From positions 124,001 through 188,000 of the forward strand of contig VJWN01000007.1 of assembly GCA_007644065.1 (NCBI GenBank): DNA of 64,000 bases, given 5' to 3'. The notes beneath the pieces were generated by a model. That model was not told the DNA's origin. It did not search any database and worked only from the letters and a program-made list of their open reading frames with translations. Positions 1-10,946 of this stretch are shown one piece after another (the first letter of the stretch is position 1; the number at the start of each line of letters is the position of its first letter). This DNA comes from Margaritispora aquatica. Its lineage: Eukaryota; Ascomycota; Leotiomycetes; Helotiales; Discinellaceae. A program made the position numbers and the translations under genes.

Positions 1-285
1 GTGAATAGAGAGACGATTAGGGTGTTTGGTACAATATGTGGGTGGGGAGAGGAGGATATGAGGAAGGCGTTGGAGAGTACATGTGGTGAGGATGATAGTG
101 TTTGGGCGACGGAGTGTTTGGTTAGGTTTTTTGAGGAGGGTGTTCTGTCTAGGGGCGAGGAGATGAGAGAGAAGTGTGTGAGTACTGAGATGATAATAAA
201 TGGGGTGATGGATGAGAAAGCAATGCTGGGGAAGGAGATGGGTATGAGAATTTTAGAGGTTGCTGAGGTTGTGGTGAGTGCTTGA
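1..285 (+). CDS. 3' end of an unidentified protein-coding gene (partial)
   Basis: An open frame runs from the first base of the window to a TGA at 283-285 and gives 94 residues. It has no ATG near its beginning, so it looks like the tail of a gene starting upstream of the window. The peptide is rich in Glu and Met and looks helical (for example EEDMRKALEST and EMGMRILEVAEVVV), with no motif I recognise. The codon use and lack of internal stops are compatible with real coding sequence, but 94 codons is short. It could be a chance frame. I assign no function. Confidence 0.35.
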   Translation: MNRETIRVFGTICGWGEEDMRKALESTCGEDDSVWATECLVRFFEEGVLSRGEEMREKCVSTEMIINGVMDEKAMLGKEMGMRILEVAEVVVSA

Positions 286-1304
286 TTTGAGATGTAGGAA
301 ATCGATACGTTGCTACATAACGCAATAATTAAATGCCAGATCCGAGGAGTTTTAGACGACATATACATTACATAGACTGAGGCACTGAAAGGATAAGCAT
401 TTCACTTTTGGAAAATTATAGGTAGACTTGGCTCTTCCTAGATAGTTGAACACAAAGCAACAGCTTACTATTATCTCATTGGTTTAACAGTAAGCAAGAC
501 TAGCACTTGTAAATATGACACCACAATAGGCTTAAGCGATCACGTGCTTGACTTACAAGCCAAACACAATTAAATCATGTGAGCCCATACATGTCAGCGA
601 GAACTCATAGCCGTCGTTAAACACCAAAGTGTTTCAAACAAACTCCGTGCTGCCTGAGGCTTTATGTCTGGTGACATTTAGCATGGGATTTGAGGCCGAA
701 AGGGCATCTCCAGAAATCCGATGGAGGGGTTTCCGGGCGACCTCGGCCCTGTTCCCCTAGCGTATATCGAGTACTGAAGGGTCGGTAAGATTGGTCGCAT
801 GGAGTTGTTCGATAAGGGCTTGCATTCTGCATATGTCGGACAGACAAACCGGAATCATAATGACCATCCATCTTCAACTCCACAAAGCAGCCAAGCCCAA
901 ATATCGCCACCAGAATCTCGATTGTCCCCGATTGTCCAATCCGAATCCCACACTGCAGATGCGGCGACGGGCCTCCATGTCTCTGAAAGATGGGGTAAGT
1001 GGGAGGAGGAGGAGAGTAATGGGATAATGAGATGGCGTGAATGCAATCATCAACACCACCATCACGGCTTCTCTCGCCCTGCTAAGGTGGGCGGCAGCGG
1101 CGATGAAAGTTTGTTTCTTTCGGCGGGGAGGCGGACTTCCACTTCCGTAGCCGAAGCCGTGGTTTATAATATCAGATTGCTAGGCGAGTGTATGACAAAC
1201 ATCTAGAGGAATACGGACAATATCAACAGACAATAGGCATACAAGACTCACCCTTTTTCCTCTGTCTTCGTTGTGTTGAAGTGAAGGGATTCGACAAATT
1301 TGCA
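286..1304. other. Intergenic region upstream of 5-oxoprolinase
   Basis: About 1 kb with several overlapping short frames on both strands (for example 799-1206 +), none with recognisable protein features. It probably holds the terminator of the gene at the left edge and the promoter and 5' UTR of the 5-oxoprolinase gene. I see no TATA box I would defend and no repeat. Confidence 0.5.
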
Positions 1305-4300
1305 ATGCCTTCAGCCCGCCCTCTAACCCCGCCGGCTGCCAGGCCTGGCATTGAAATCGCCATTGATCGAGGTGGAACGTTTACCGATTGTATTGCTACG
1401 GGCATTCCTGGGAGAGAAGATATTGTGGTCAAATTACTGAGTGTTGATCCTGCAAACTATGATGATGCACCAACTGAGGGCATAAGGAGAATCGTGGAGC
1501 TGGTCTCGGGAGAGAAACTTAACCGAGGGGTACCGATTGATACCAGTGGCATTGGTAGCACAGTCAATTGATAGCTTGAGAGTATTGTGCTAATGTGTAT
1601 ATAGCTTCAATTAAGATGGGAACAACAGTTGCTACAAATGCTCTACTGGAAAGGTCAGCTGACCAGTGTGCGTTGGTGGTGTCAAAGGGCCATAAAGATC
1701 TTTTACGGATAGGAGATCAGACAAGACCTAAGCTGTTTGATCTGAATATCAGGCGCGCTTCACCTCTCTTCTCTCAAGTTCTTGAGATTGATGAGAGAGT
1801 TACTCCTGAAGAGTACACAGAAGATCCGAGCCCAAAATCAGCATCCGAGCTAGACGCCTTGGTGGACGACGTGGAAGTGGTGAAAGGTGTAGGAGGAGAG
1901 CTGATTAGAATCATCAAACCACTTGGTAAGCACGTTTCTGAAATTTGCAGGACAATTCTCATCGTGAACAGATACCGAACAAGTCCGAAAAGACCTGCAA
2001 AATTTGTATGATAGCGGAGTTCGATCACTTGCTGTTGTGCTACTTCATTCTTACACATTCCATGACCACGAGTTAGAAATTGGAAAGATCGCCAAGTCTA
2101 TTGGCTTTACACAGGTCTCTCTATCATCTCAACTACTACCTATGATTAAGGCGATATCACGTGGTCATTCAGCAGCCGCTGATGCGTACCTTTCTCCCGT
2201 GGTCCAGAAGTATATTGATGGATTCCGATCTGGCTTCGTTGGGAAACTCGAGGACAGCACTCAAGGCGCGCATTGCGAATTTATGCAGTCAGACGGTGGA
2301 TTGGTCGCATGGCAGAGATTCAACGGTTTGAGAGCTATCTTGTCCGGACCAGCTGGTGGTGTTGTGGGTTTCAGCCGAACATGCTATGACGAGGACAACA
2401 AGACACCTTGTATTGGTTTTGATATGGGTGGAACTTCAACGGATGTCAGCCGATACGGAGGTCTCTTGACCCATACTATGGAAAATGTGATTGCTGGAGT
2501 GACCGTGCAAACCCCGCAATTAGACATTACCACAGTTGCAGCTGGTGGCGGAAGTATTTTGACATACAAAAATGGTCTGTTCAACGCAGGTCCTCAATCA
2601 GCTGGTGCACATCCTGGTCCAGCATGCTACAGGAAAGGAGGACCATTGACAGTTACGGATGCAAATTTGGTGTTAGGTCGTCTATCTCCTGAACACTTCC
2701 CCAAGATCTTTGGACCTAACGAGAATATGCCTCTCGATTATGAAGCGTCACGAAAAGCTTTCGAAGTCATGACCGAAACCATCAACGAAGATTTGAAGAA
2801 GTCCGGTGGCAATCTTTTGTCGGTCGAGGAGGTGTGTCTTGGTTTCCTTCACGTTGCGAACGAATCAATGTGCCGGCCGATCAGACAGATCACTGAGTCG
2901 AAGGGCTACAATACCTCTGATCACAATCTTGCCAGTTTCGGAGGTGCTGGCGGACAACATGCATGTGCAATTGCTGATCGACTAAACATCGGCCGAGTGA
3001 TAGTCCACAAACACGCCTCGATTTTGAGCGCGTACGGCATGGCTTTAGCAGATACAGTCCAAGAAAAGCACGAGCCATGCTCTTGTGAATATTACTCATC
3101 TGTCCATGACGTCCAGGCGAGGTTGACAAACCTTCAGCAACAGGTTGCCATTCAGCTTGAGACAGAAGGATTTGCTGGCGATGAGATTGAGTATGAGCGA
3201 TATATCAACTTGAGATATTCCGGCTCAGATACCATGATCATGATTCTTGAGCCAGAAGATGGAGACTATGCTGCTGCATTTATCAAGGAGCATCAGCGAG
3301 AATTCTCATTCACTCTTCCCAATCGGAAGGTCTTGGTCGAGAATCTACGAATCAGAGGTCGTGCAAATGGTGGCATTCACAGCATCAAGAAGAAGACTAT
3401 TAGTGGCGAGCTTTCCGCTTTGACACAAAGGACAATTGAAAAGGAAGAACATAAAACTTTGAAAGTTTACTTTGAAGGTGGCTGGACAGATGCTCCTCTT
3501 TTTGTGCTGAAAGAGCGTATTCCCGGTGATATCATCATGGGTCCTGCGATGATCTATGATGAGACGCAAATGATTGTAGTTCAGCCAGGTGCTACAGCGA
3601 GGATTCTGCAATCGCATGTGGTGATCGATCTTGCATCTAGCAGCACGACGCCATCGACAGACCAGTCTGTCTTAGAAGCACCTCTGACAGAAGATCCGAT
3701 CAGGTTGTCTATCATGTCCAATAGATTCATGGGTATTGCCGAGCAAATGGGGTTGACTCTCCAAAAGACAAGTGTGTCAGTCAATATCAAAGAGAGGCTT
3801 GACTTCAGCTGTGCCCTTTTTGGACCTGATGGAGGACTTGTCGCAAATGCTCCTCATGTGCCAGTTCATCTTGGAAGCATGGAACATGCTGTCAAATTCC
3901 AGCACAATCTTCATATGGGCGAACTTCGACCTGGAGACGTACTTGTATCAAATACGCCTCTGGCTGGGGGAACTCACTTGCCAGATATCACAGTCATCAC
4001 TCCCATTTTCGACAAAGAGGGGAAGAATATCAACTTTTACACTGCCTCAAGAGGTCATCATGCTGAGATTGGTGGTATCCTGCCAGGCTCTATGCCAGCC
4101 AGCAGCACAAAGCTATATGAAGAGGGTGCACAAATCACTTCCATGTTCCTTGTCCGTGATGGTATCTTCCACGAAGAGGCTATTACCAAAGTATTGGTTG
4201 AGGAGACTGGATCATATCCGGGTTGCAGCGGTACTCGCTCGCTAAATGACAACTTGAATGATTTGAAAGCACAGATTGGAGCAAATGCCAAAGGTGCCAA

Positions 4301-5396
4301 CCTCGTGCAAGCTTTAATTGACGAGTGTGGTATCAAGATGGTACATTTCTACATGAACGCCATCAAGCAAAACGCTGCCACAGCCGTCCGAGCCTACCTC
4401 AAACAAACCTACCACCGCTTCAACGGCCAACCACTCACAGCAACAGACCACATGGACGACGGCACCCCAATCAAAGTGACCATCACCATCGACCCCACCG
4501 GCTCCGCCGTCTTCGATTTCACAGGCACCGGACTTGAAGGCCTTCATTCCTTCAACGCCCCATCCGCCATCTCCAAATCAGCGACAATGTATGTGCTGCG
4601 CTGCCTCGTCAACGAAGATATCCCCCTAAACGAAGGCTGTCTTCTTCCCATAACCTTCAACATTCCCTATGGCAGCATGCTCAACCCCTCGGGCTACGCC
4701 GCCGTCTGCGCCGGTAACCCCATCACCTCACAGCGCGTGACAGACGTACTCATCAAAGCCTTCCAAGCCTGCGCCGCCAGCCAAGGAGACTGCAACGTCT
4801 TCTCATTCGGGTTTGGCGGAAAGGACACCGAAACCGGCGCTGACACTAAGGGCTTCGGCTTCGGCGAGACGATCTGTGGAGGCAGTGGTGCGGGAGAAGG
4901 CTGGCACGGCACCAGTGGCGTGCATATCCACATGACGAACACGCGTATCACGGATCCGGAGATCCTGGAGAAGAGGTACCCGTGTATCCTCAACCGGTTC
5001 GAACTGCGGCCTGGGTCGGAGGGTAAGGGCTTGTTCAATGGTGGCACGGGTATTATCCGTGAGTACGAGTTTAGGAGGGATTTGAGCGCTAGTATTGTGA
5101 GTGAGAGGCGTGTGTACCAGCCGTTTGGTATGGCGGGTGGGGGAAGCGGCATGAGTGGAAGAAATACGCTTGTGGAGAGAATGGGGGATGGTGGGGAGAG
5201 GAGCGTGAATATTGGGGGAAGGAAGGATTTCAGGGTTGGGAAGGGCGATAAGGTCGTCATTGAGACGCCTGGTGGTGGTGGTTGGGGCGTTCCCACTCAA
5301 GGTGAGCTGGGGAACTCGTTGGTGGTGGAGAAGACAGAGCCGGTTGAGAGGGAATTCGTGAATGCTTTCCAGATGAGACAAGAGCAGAGTAACTAG
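1305..5396 (+). CDS. OXP1: 5-oxoprolinase (ATP-hydrolysing), three exons
   Basis: Hydrolyses 5-oxo-L-proline to L-glutamate at the cost of ATP in the gamma-glutamyl (glutathione) cycle; cytosolic. Exons 1305-1554, 1605-1925 and 1972-5396 give 1331 residues, close to the roughly 1290 of yeast and animal enzymes. Introns are 50 bp (GTAGCA..TAG) and 46 bp (GTAAGC..CAG). Splicing restores the conserved stretches around [15 protein letters not shown] and [18 protein letters not shown]. The N-terminal hydantoinase half has [10 protein letters not shown] at about residues 18-28, and the nucleotide-binding [11 protein letters not shown] is near residue 340. The second half is a full hydantoinase-B domain ([12 protein letters not shown].., ending in a Gly-rich ETPGGGGWG). 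The start is the first ATG in frame with the conserved N terminus. The gene is complete with no internal breaks and sits alone, facing the paralog array downstream. Confidence 0.95.
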
Positions 5397-6748
5397 ATAG
5401 ACGGATCGGTGATCCTTTATGATTCACGTCGGTGGAGGCTTTGTGCTTGGGATGGTATATTTGGCGTTGTTAGGTTGGATTGGTCGTTTGAAGGAGGCTG
5501 TTTGATCACACTGTCTCGCTTAGCTACTTGCGCGAATTTAAACATCAGTTATAGAATTCCTGGGTCTTTGGTGGTTCTCTAGTACTATGGTGACACGATC
5601 GTGTCGGTTAGTACTGTACGGCATACAATGTGAGATGTTCGGTTGCCGAAGGTCGACTCTTTTTGGTTTGTTTTTTCGACTTGTGAGACCTTATAGCTTG
5701 TCGAATGAACTTGGAAGCTATTTGATTTCTTGCACTCAACAGAAACGTCGCATGATCATTAAATGTAAGATTATGAGAATGGGTTGGCTTAGCAAAGCTT
5801 ACTTGTGCATCTAGGACGAGTGCTTCCATTTCTTTAAGTGGGCGAATATAATGCAGAAGTTGAGCAGTCTAACATCTCTCAGTCAGTTATGATGCTAGAA
5901 TAGATGGCAGAGTCTGGATAGCAAGATCCCTTGGCACTTGCCTGTCTGCTGCATCAGTAGCTTGTCCAGGAAATGATTGTCAAGTGGCTCGGCTGATAAA
6001 TGTGTCAAATAGGCGATCTGAGGGACTCGAAGCTCTTGAATAAACGTTGACTAGAACGTCGAGAGAGAAATTGTGCTTGGAGTAGGAATCACTGACAGGT
6101 ATGCAACGTAGTGTGGTGGACTGAAAGCCCAACGTCCAATCGTATACCAAGACTGCCCGAATAGCTAGATATGGAGGCGAGCCTCACTGGTACTCGCATA
6201 CTTGCTATCCAATACCAACCAACACGAGGATATGACCGTGACTCAGCCACTGATCATGTTTCAAAACAGTGACTTGGAATACATTTGATCCTTCAAGGCA
6301 CGTTTCTACGCTTCTGGCATGCACTAAGATGCTGTTGTAAAAAACCACAAGATCACTGGTTCCGACAGTAATTCAGTCCTTCTTTCCACGGAGATAAAAA
6401 TTCAGGATGTAGACATTGTGTGAGGTTGACGAGCCAGAAATAGCCGAGACACTAGAGGTGGAGGTGGGATCATGCACTCAAGCTCAGGGCCTTGGCTTTC
6501 GCTTCTGGGGTTCAGGCTACTCCAGTCCCCATCACTTCATGATATTCGAAAGACATTCTGACCTTATACCAAGCCGGCTGCGCCCTGTTGATGAAAGAAG
6601 TGTTTGGCTTGCTGTACAACGTGTCACAGCATGTTTGAGCAGCTTATTGGGGATTTTATACTCGGATACTGAGTATCTAGATCTTGCTCTTTCTCGTCAT
6701 TAGTTTAATTCTCTATTTGCAATAGGTCAATCAAATAGTCACAACATC
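5397..6748. other. Intergenic region before the paralog array
   Basis: Contains the 3' UTR of 5-oxoprolinase and, to the right, the promoter of the first array gene, with a TATA-like TTTTATAC about 95 bp before its ATG. Short frames at 5587-5814 (+) and 6416-6703 (+) have no recognisable features and I do not call them genes. Confidence 0.45.
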
Positions 6749-7657
6749 ATGGACTACGAAGAAGATGTCGGTCGTGCTCCTCCAGATTCACAACCTCCTC
6801 GTCCTCGTCCTCAGGCACAGAATTCAGCAGCAAGTCCCGATATCGACACAGTTGTGTTGTCTGTAACAAGTGCAACACCAGCAATTTTGATTACCGAGCA
6901 GCTTGACGAAAACAACAAGTCAAACTCTTCAAGCAACGCACCCAGAGTAACACCGCGATCGCAACCGATTCTCCCATACGAGTTTACTATCGAGTATAGT
7001 ACAAGTAACTCTGGACGAGAGCATCTCATGAGAGACTTAGACCACGACTATCGTCTCATCTTTCCCACACCCACCCCATCGCGTCTCTCCATCCCAACTT
7101 GGAACGGCGGTATAGAACACACAGACTATCTCGCTCGATACCACGCTAAGGGAGACACAATCAATCTGTACTGCGGTCCTACAGCCCGCTATCCCCTACT
7201 AGCATGCGCGCGGTATCCGTACACGAAATCTCCCTCTCGTGCGCCGACGCTAGCGATGGTCAATAATAAGCACAAAAAGGACGAGCCGAAACTATTGCTA
7301 CCTACTCACCCGACATCATTTGGGTTCAACGAATCCGACCCTCTTTTCCTGACATCGATAGTTGAAGGAAAAGCGGAAACAAAGAAATACGTGATCAAAA
7401 ATACAGGTGGACACATAATCAGATCCTTAGGGTGGGTAGAAAATGAGATGGGCGGAAAGGGGTCCAAAATTGTATGTAAAAGCTCCTTGGAGACGGTTGC
7501 TGTGTATTTTGGTAATCAGTTGTATGGGACCGGAAAGATGCTGTTCTTGAGTGGTGGGAGGATATTAGGCGATCAATTTATGCTAGGTACTGTTATGAAG
7601 TTTCTAACGAAATTGGAAAGTAATAGGAGGTTTGTTCCGAACGACTATGATGTTTAA
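6749..7657 (+). CDS. Array paralog 1: uncharacterised protein, possible tubby-like C-terminal fold
   Basis: Intronless, 302 residues, no signal peptide or membrane segment, so probably intracellular. Residues 1-75 are Pro/Ser/Asn-rich and look disordered (APPDSQPPRPRPQ). From LPYEFTIEY onward come alternating beta-type strands. The most conserved part is the C terminus: YVIKNTGGHIIRSLGW, a KIVCKSS strand, TVAVYF, and an ending with MLFLSGGR..LGDQFMLGTVM before KFLTKLE. This order (strands, then a hydrophobic C-terminal helix) resembles the tubby/LURP-one superfamily, which is an inference from pattern only. It is closest to the next gene: the first 45 codons are nearly the same, including RAPPDSQP and NSAASP. 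Function unknown; it is the first of four head-to-tail copies. Confidence 0.8.
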   Translation: MDYEEDVGRAPPDSQPPRPRPQAQNSAASPDIDTVVLSVTSATPAILITEQLDENNKSNSSSNAPRVTPRSQPILPYEFTIEYSTSNSGREHLMRDLDHDYRLIFPTPTPSRLSIPTWNGGIEHTDYLARYHAKGDTINLYCGPTARYPLLACARYPYTKSPSRAPTLAMVNNKHKKDEPKLLLPTHPTSFGFNESDPLFLTSIVEGKAETKKYVIKNTGGHIIRSLGWVENEMGGKGSKIVCKSSLETVAVYFGNQLYGTGKMLFLSGGRILGDQFMLGTVMKFLTKLESNRRFVPNDYDV

Positions 7658-8199
7658 GAGTCATTTAATCGAGTAGGGGTAGCTTTTTTCGTTTTTGGTT
7701 AGCGTTTCTGGTCTGTGTCCAGGTTTGGCGTAGGATATTATTTGAAATTGCTAGTGTTTTGAATGCATGTTTATTAATCTGATGGGGCCTAATCTCAATA
7801 TGATTGTCTATTGAAAACATTATTATAATAATGCTTGCATCAGTTGTGTTGTCACAACTACGAATATTATATTGAAAACACGAAATCTAAACTTTCACAA
7901 CATGAGAATTGTTTTGTTCGTGCGGCAGCCACCACAGTAAGGCTCGGGTAATCTTCAAAACTACAGCAATGTGTCTAGAATCTCAGACTCCATTCTATTC
8001 AAAGTGAGACCGAAACAGTAGGCGGAGCATAAGACATGCTATGCGTCAAGCGATACGCGTTGTCTGGAACTTTGGAATAAATGCAAAGTAGAGTTATACT
8101 CCTCCATGCATTCTTCTAACCTGCAATCATTTCTCACTCCTAAATAAAAACCCTAGAGGCCACATAAAATTCTTCTGCAATTTCAGTATCATTGATATT
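7658..8199. promoter_or_regulatory. Spacer and promoter of array paralog 2, with block repeated before paralog 3
   Basis: A segment at about 7974-8040 resembles 9489-9560, which lies upstream of paralog 3. Shared pieces include a TCTCAGACTCCATTCTATT / ATCAGATTCCATCCTATTT core, a following AAAG.GAG.C.GAAA piece, and GGCG(A)GCAT(A/G)AG. Both lie roughly 145-165 bp before their ATG. An AT-rich CTAAATAAAAACC at about 8141 may act as the TATA element. The conservation suggests that the promoter was duplicated together with the gene. Confidence 0.45.
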
Positions 8200-9216
8200 A
8201 TGAGCTCTATGGAAGACATCGTTCGTGCTCCGCCGGACCCTCAACCTCGTGGTCCTCGAGTACAGAACTCAGCAGCAAGTCCCGCTCATGCCGACATCGA
8301 CGCAATTGTGTTTTCAATAACAGGTTGCAATCCTACGCCAGCGAATTCGACTACCCAGCAGCCTAACGAAAACAGTAGCTTAAAATCTCTAAGCGCTACA
8401 CCTCAAGAGACCTCAGAATGGCACCCAATCCTACCCTACGAGTTTATTATTGAATATGGCTATTCCAACTACTTGACCGGTTTCATCAGGCACGTGTGTT
8501 ACAACTATCACCTTTTTTCTCCCACACCCACCCCATCACATCTTTCAATCTCAACTGCGGGTGCCACGGAACACACCAAATTCCTCGCTCGAAGTCAATA
8601 CGATAGCGACACAGTCGTACTTTACGGTGGTCCCACGGCCTGCTACCCTGTGTTGGCACGCTCAAGATTTACAATCACGAAATCCAGCTCTCGCACACCA
8701 GCATTGACGATTACCAATAATGGTAATAACAGTAGAAACGTGTCGAAAGTCTCGCTAAACACTCAGGACAATATGTGTGGATATAATGACATTAGTCCTA
8801 TCTATGTGACGTCCATGGTGAATGGCAAAAAAACATTGAACGAATACGTTTCTAAGAAAACAAAGGGGGCGGAAATACAATCCCTTGGGTGGGCGAAAAA
8901 TCATCCGAAGGGGACCAAGATTGTGTGTAAAAGTACAAATGAGGTAGTTGCTGTGTTTTTTGATGGTTATTTTGTGAACAATAGAGGGAAAATACGGTTC
9001 TTGGGGAGTGGAAGGGAATTGGGTGATCAGTTTATATTGGCTGTTGTTATGAAGTTCTTGTCAGCCGTGGAGGCGAAGAGGTCTCGTTTAAATGATTGGG
9101 GGAGTGAGGGGGGAGGGATTGGAGTGTATCTGAATGACGGTGGGGATGACGGTGGGGATGACGGTGAGGATGACGGGGATGACGGGGGAGATGGGGGAGA
9201 CGGGGGTGATTGTTAA
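8200..9216 (+). CDS. Array paralog 2: same family, with acidic Asp/Gly repeat tail
   Basis: Intronless, 338 residues. It aligns with paralog 1 over its whole length: N-terminal RAPPDPQP and NSAASP, the middle SDTVVLYGGPTACYPVLA (compare DTINLYCGPTARYPLLA), then YVSKKTKGAEIQSLGW, KIVCKST, VVAVFF and KIRFLGSGRELGDQF before VVMKFLSAVEAKR. It differs in its end. After the shared core comes a tail of about 30 residues made almost only of Asp and Gly with one Glu, ending in Cys, encoded by a 12-bp-type minisatellite (about 9133-9212). ATG 8200 was chosen as first in frame; a second Met is three codons later. The tail may bind divalent metal or be a disordered acidic extension. Function unknown. Confidence 0.8.
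   Translation: MSSMEDIVRAPPDPQPRGPRVQNSAASPAHADIDAIVFSITGCNPTPANSTTQQPNENSSLKSLSATPQETSEWHPILPYEFIIEYGYSNYLTGFIRHVCYNYHLFSPTPTPSHLSISTAGATEHTKFLARSQYDSDTVVLYGGPTACYPVLARSRFTITKSSSRTPALTITNNGNNSRNVSKVSLNTQDNMCGYNDISPIYVTSMVNGKKTLNEYVSKKTKGAEIQSLGWAKNHPKGTKIVCKSTNEVVAVFFDGYFVNNRGKIRFLGSGRELGDQFILAVVMKFLSAVEAKRSRLNDWGSEGGGIGVYLNDGGDDGGDDGEDDGDDGGDGGDGGDC
9133..9212 (+). repeat. Minisatellite encoding the Asp/Gly tail of paralog 2
   Basis: Imperfect tandem copies of a 9-12 bp unit of the type GATGACGGTGGG, drifting to GATGACGGGG and GGGGGAGAC. The repeat stays in frame and runs to the stop codon. Paralogs 1, 3 and 4 lack it, so it arose after duplication. Such G-rich units are prone to length change. 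Confidence 0.75.
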
Positions 9217-9703
9217 GTCTTTTGTTCATGTGTGGGCATCTTTAATACATCTACATGGCAGTTTACATGATTGAGCCTTTCTTTCTTATAAAGTGCTTAG
9301 ACACAGTCGTCTTTTGAAATAGCGGGACGGTTATTGTGATCTCCATCTTAGATATACGGAAAATTACTAAACTTCGCTTATCAACATCTCGTTGTCAAAT
9401 TTATGACTTCAACCACGAATGCTGCGGCTGCAGATCTGGAAACACAGAGTCTCAGATGTATTGCCAACACGCTTGAGCAATTTGTCTTGAATATCAGAAT
9501 CAGATTCCATCCTATTTAAAGCGAGGCGAAATAAGAGACGAGGCGAGCATGAGGCTTAGTAGGGGTTTTCTGCGAGATAAATAAGGCTCTCTGGACCTCT
9601 GTAGTCACTTCATAAGAACAGTTACCAGCACTGCTACTTTTCTTTTCACATCCAGCCATATTTTACACCCAGAAATATTCCAAGAAGTGCAAGAACTGTA
9701 GCC
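9217..9703. promoter_or_regulatory. Spacer and promoter of array paralog 3
   Basis: Holds the second copy (about 9489-9560) of the upstream block described for paralog 2. A TATA-like GAGATAAATAAGG lies at about 9574, some 130 bp before the ATG. I see no other coding potential. Confidence 0.4.
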
Positions 9704-10555
9704 ATGAATCCTGACAACGATGCTTGTCGAGCTCCACTTGAGTCTCGAGCTCACGATAATGCTACAAAAGTCTCTAAACGTTCAATGACCAGCTCCAACA
9801 CTCAAGTGTTGTCCTCATTTCCTCTCGATACCCCCTCTACGGCTTCCACTTCACAGCCTTCTTCCTTAGCTCTAAGCTCGCTTACTTCGCCCGTCGACAT
9901 TATCATCCAGCATGGATTTCTCGGAACAGATGAAACAATCTACCACTACAATGTGTGCGCCTCCTCAGGTTCCGAAAACAAAAATCCACAAATATTCTAT
10001 CAGTTCTCCGTCAACACCACCGAAAAATATGCAGATATTATGCTCAACACCAGTCCCACAAGAACGGAAAAAGGTGTCGCATTTGGCAGAATAGGACTCA
10101 AGACCTCTTGCCACGTAGATGAATTCGGAACCGCGTCCTACTACATTGATGAAATCAAGGTGTACTTTCCTTTCGAGACTTCACCACCAAGCATGAGCTC
10201 CAAGATTGGCCTGCACGACATCAGACTCTCTAGGGGAGGGCGCTTCTCCCTCGAAATGAGACCGAACGACCGATGGCCATTGCAAAGCTACGAAATTAAG
10301 AACAGCAAAGGAGCTGAGGTGCAAGCACTTAACGGCAGTCCGTTGACGAAAGAATTTTTGAAACGTTTTGGGAAGGGAGAGAAGATCGTGCGTGCTATAA
10401 ATAACAAGGTGGTGGCTGTGACGTTGACTGATCCTGTCGTGGGAGTGAAAAGGATACGCTTTCTCGGCGACCCAAGGGACAGATCACCCAGGTTTGATAT
10501 GGCAGTTGTTATGATTGTGGTTGGGAAGATGGATTTTACGCGTCGGTACCCATAG
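9704..10555 (+). CDS. Array paralog 3: same family, diverged
   Basis: Intronless, 283 residues. The N-terminal 60 residues are Ser/Thr-rich and begin with MNPDNDACRAPLESR, still recognisable against RAPP of paralogs 1 and 2. The core has FYQFSVNTTEKYADIML and KGVAFGRIGLK, equivalent to the LYCGPTARYPLLA strand pair. Near the end come YEIKNSKGAEVQALNG, KGEKIVRA, VVAVTL, RIRFLGD and AVVMIVVGKMDFTRR. An insertion with GSPL after the conserved strand is shared with paralog 4 and absent from 1 and 2, which puts 3 and 4 in one subfamily. No signal peptide, membrane helix or catalytic motif is visible. Function unknown. Confidence 0.75.
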   Translation: MNPDNDACRAPLESRAHDNATKVSKRSMTSSNTQVLSSFPLDTPSTASTSQPSSLALSSLTSPVDIIIQHGFLGTDETIYHYNVCASSGSENKNPQIFYQFSVNTTEKYADIMLNTSPTRTEKGVAFGRIGLKTSCHVDEFGTASYYIDEIKVYFPFETSPPSMSSKIGLHDIRLSRGGRFSLEMRPNDRWPLQSYEIKNSKGAEVQALNGSPLTKEFLKRFGKGEKIVRAINNKVVAVTLTDPVVGVKRIRFLGDPRDRSPRFDMAVVMIVVGKMDFTRRYP

Positions 10556-10946
10556 TGACAACTATTCACACTTCTTGCTTCTTGAGTTGTGGAGGCGAAG
10601 CTCAAGAATTACCATGGCGTTGAGATTGTTTAGGTTAAGAAGGCGCAGATTGAGACACTAATGCAGGATACCATATCTGGGATGTTTCACATATAGGTTT
10701 CGGGTGCCATGGAGCAAATGAAACATGAACTTGCTTGAAAGACACAACAGCAGATAAGTCACCAAGAAATATTGGGGCTGAGCAAATATTCCAGCTCTGA
10801 CTTCTGATGATCGTGATTTCCATTCAATCCTCTTGTAAAAAATTACTATTCAATATGCAGGTGGAGTATATCAGCACCCTCAATTTCTTTTAGGCATTTC
10901 TCTCAAGCATCGGGCTCTTCCAGCATCACGTTTTTAAGCAACAAAT
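10556..10946. other. Spacer between paralogs 3 and 4
   Basis: Contains the 3' UTR of paralog 3 and the promoter of paralog 4. I do not see the upstream block shared by paralogs 2 and 3, and there is no convincing open frame. Confidence 0.4.

Noticed and set aside
799..1206. 135-codon plus-strand frame before 5-oxoprolinase
   Set aside because: Low-complexity composition with a His run, overlapping other frames; probably 5' UTR or promoter.
4694..5381. Two long minus-strand frames
   Set aside because: Antisense to the conserved C-terminal hydantoinase-B domain of 5-oxoprolinase; Pro/Ser-rich composition typical of shadows.
6416..6703. 95-codon plus-strand frame before the paralog array
   Set aside because: Lies in the promoter of paralog 1, with no similarity to the array family and no recognisable motif.
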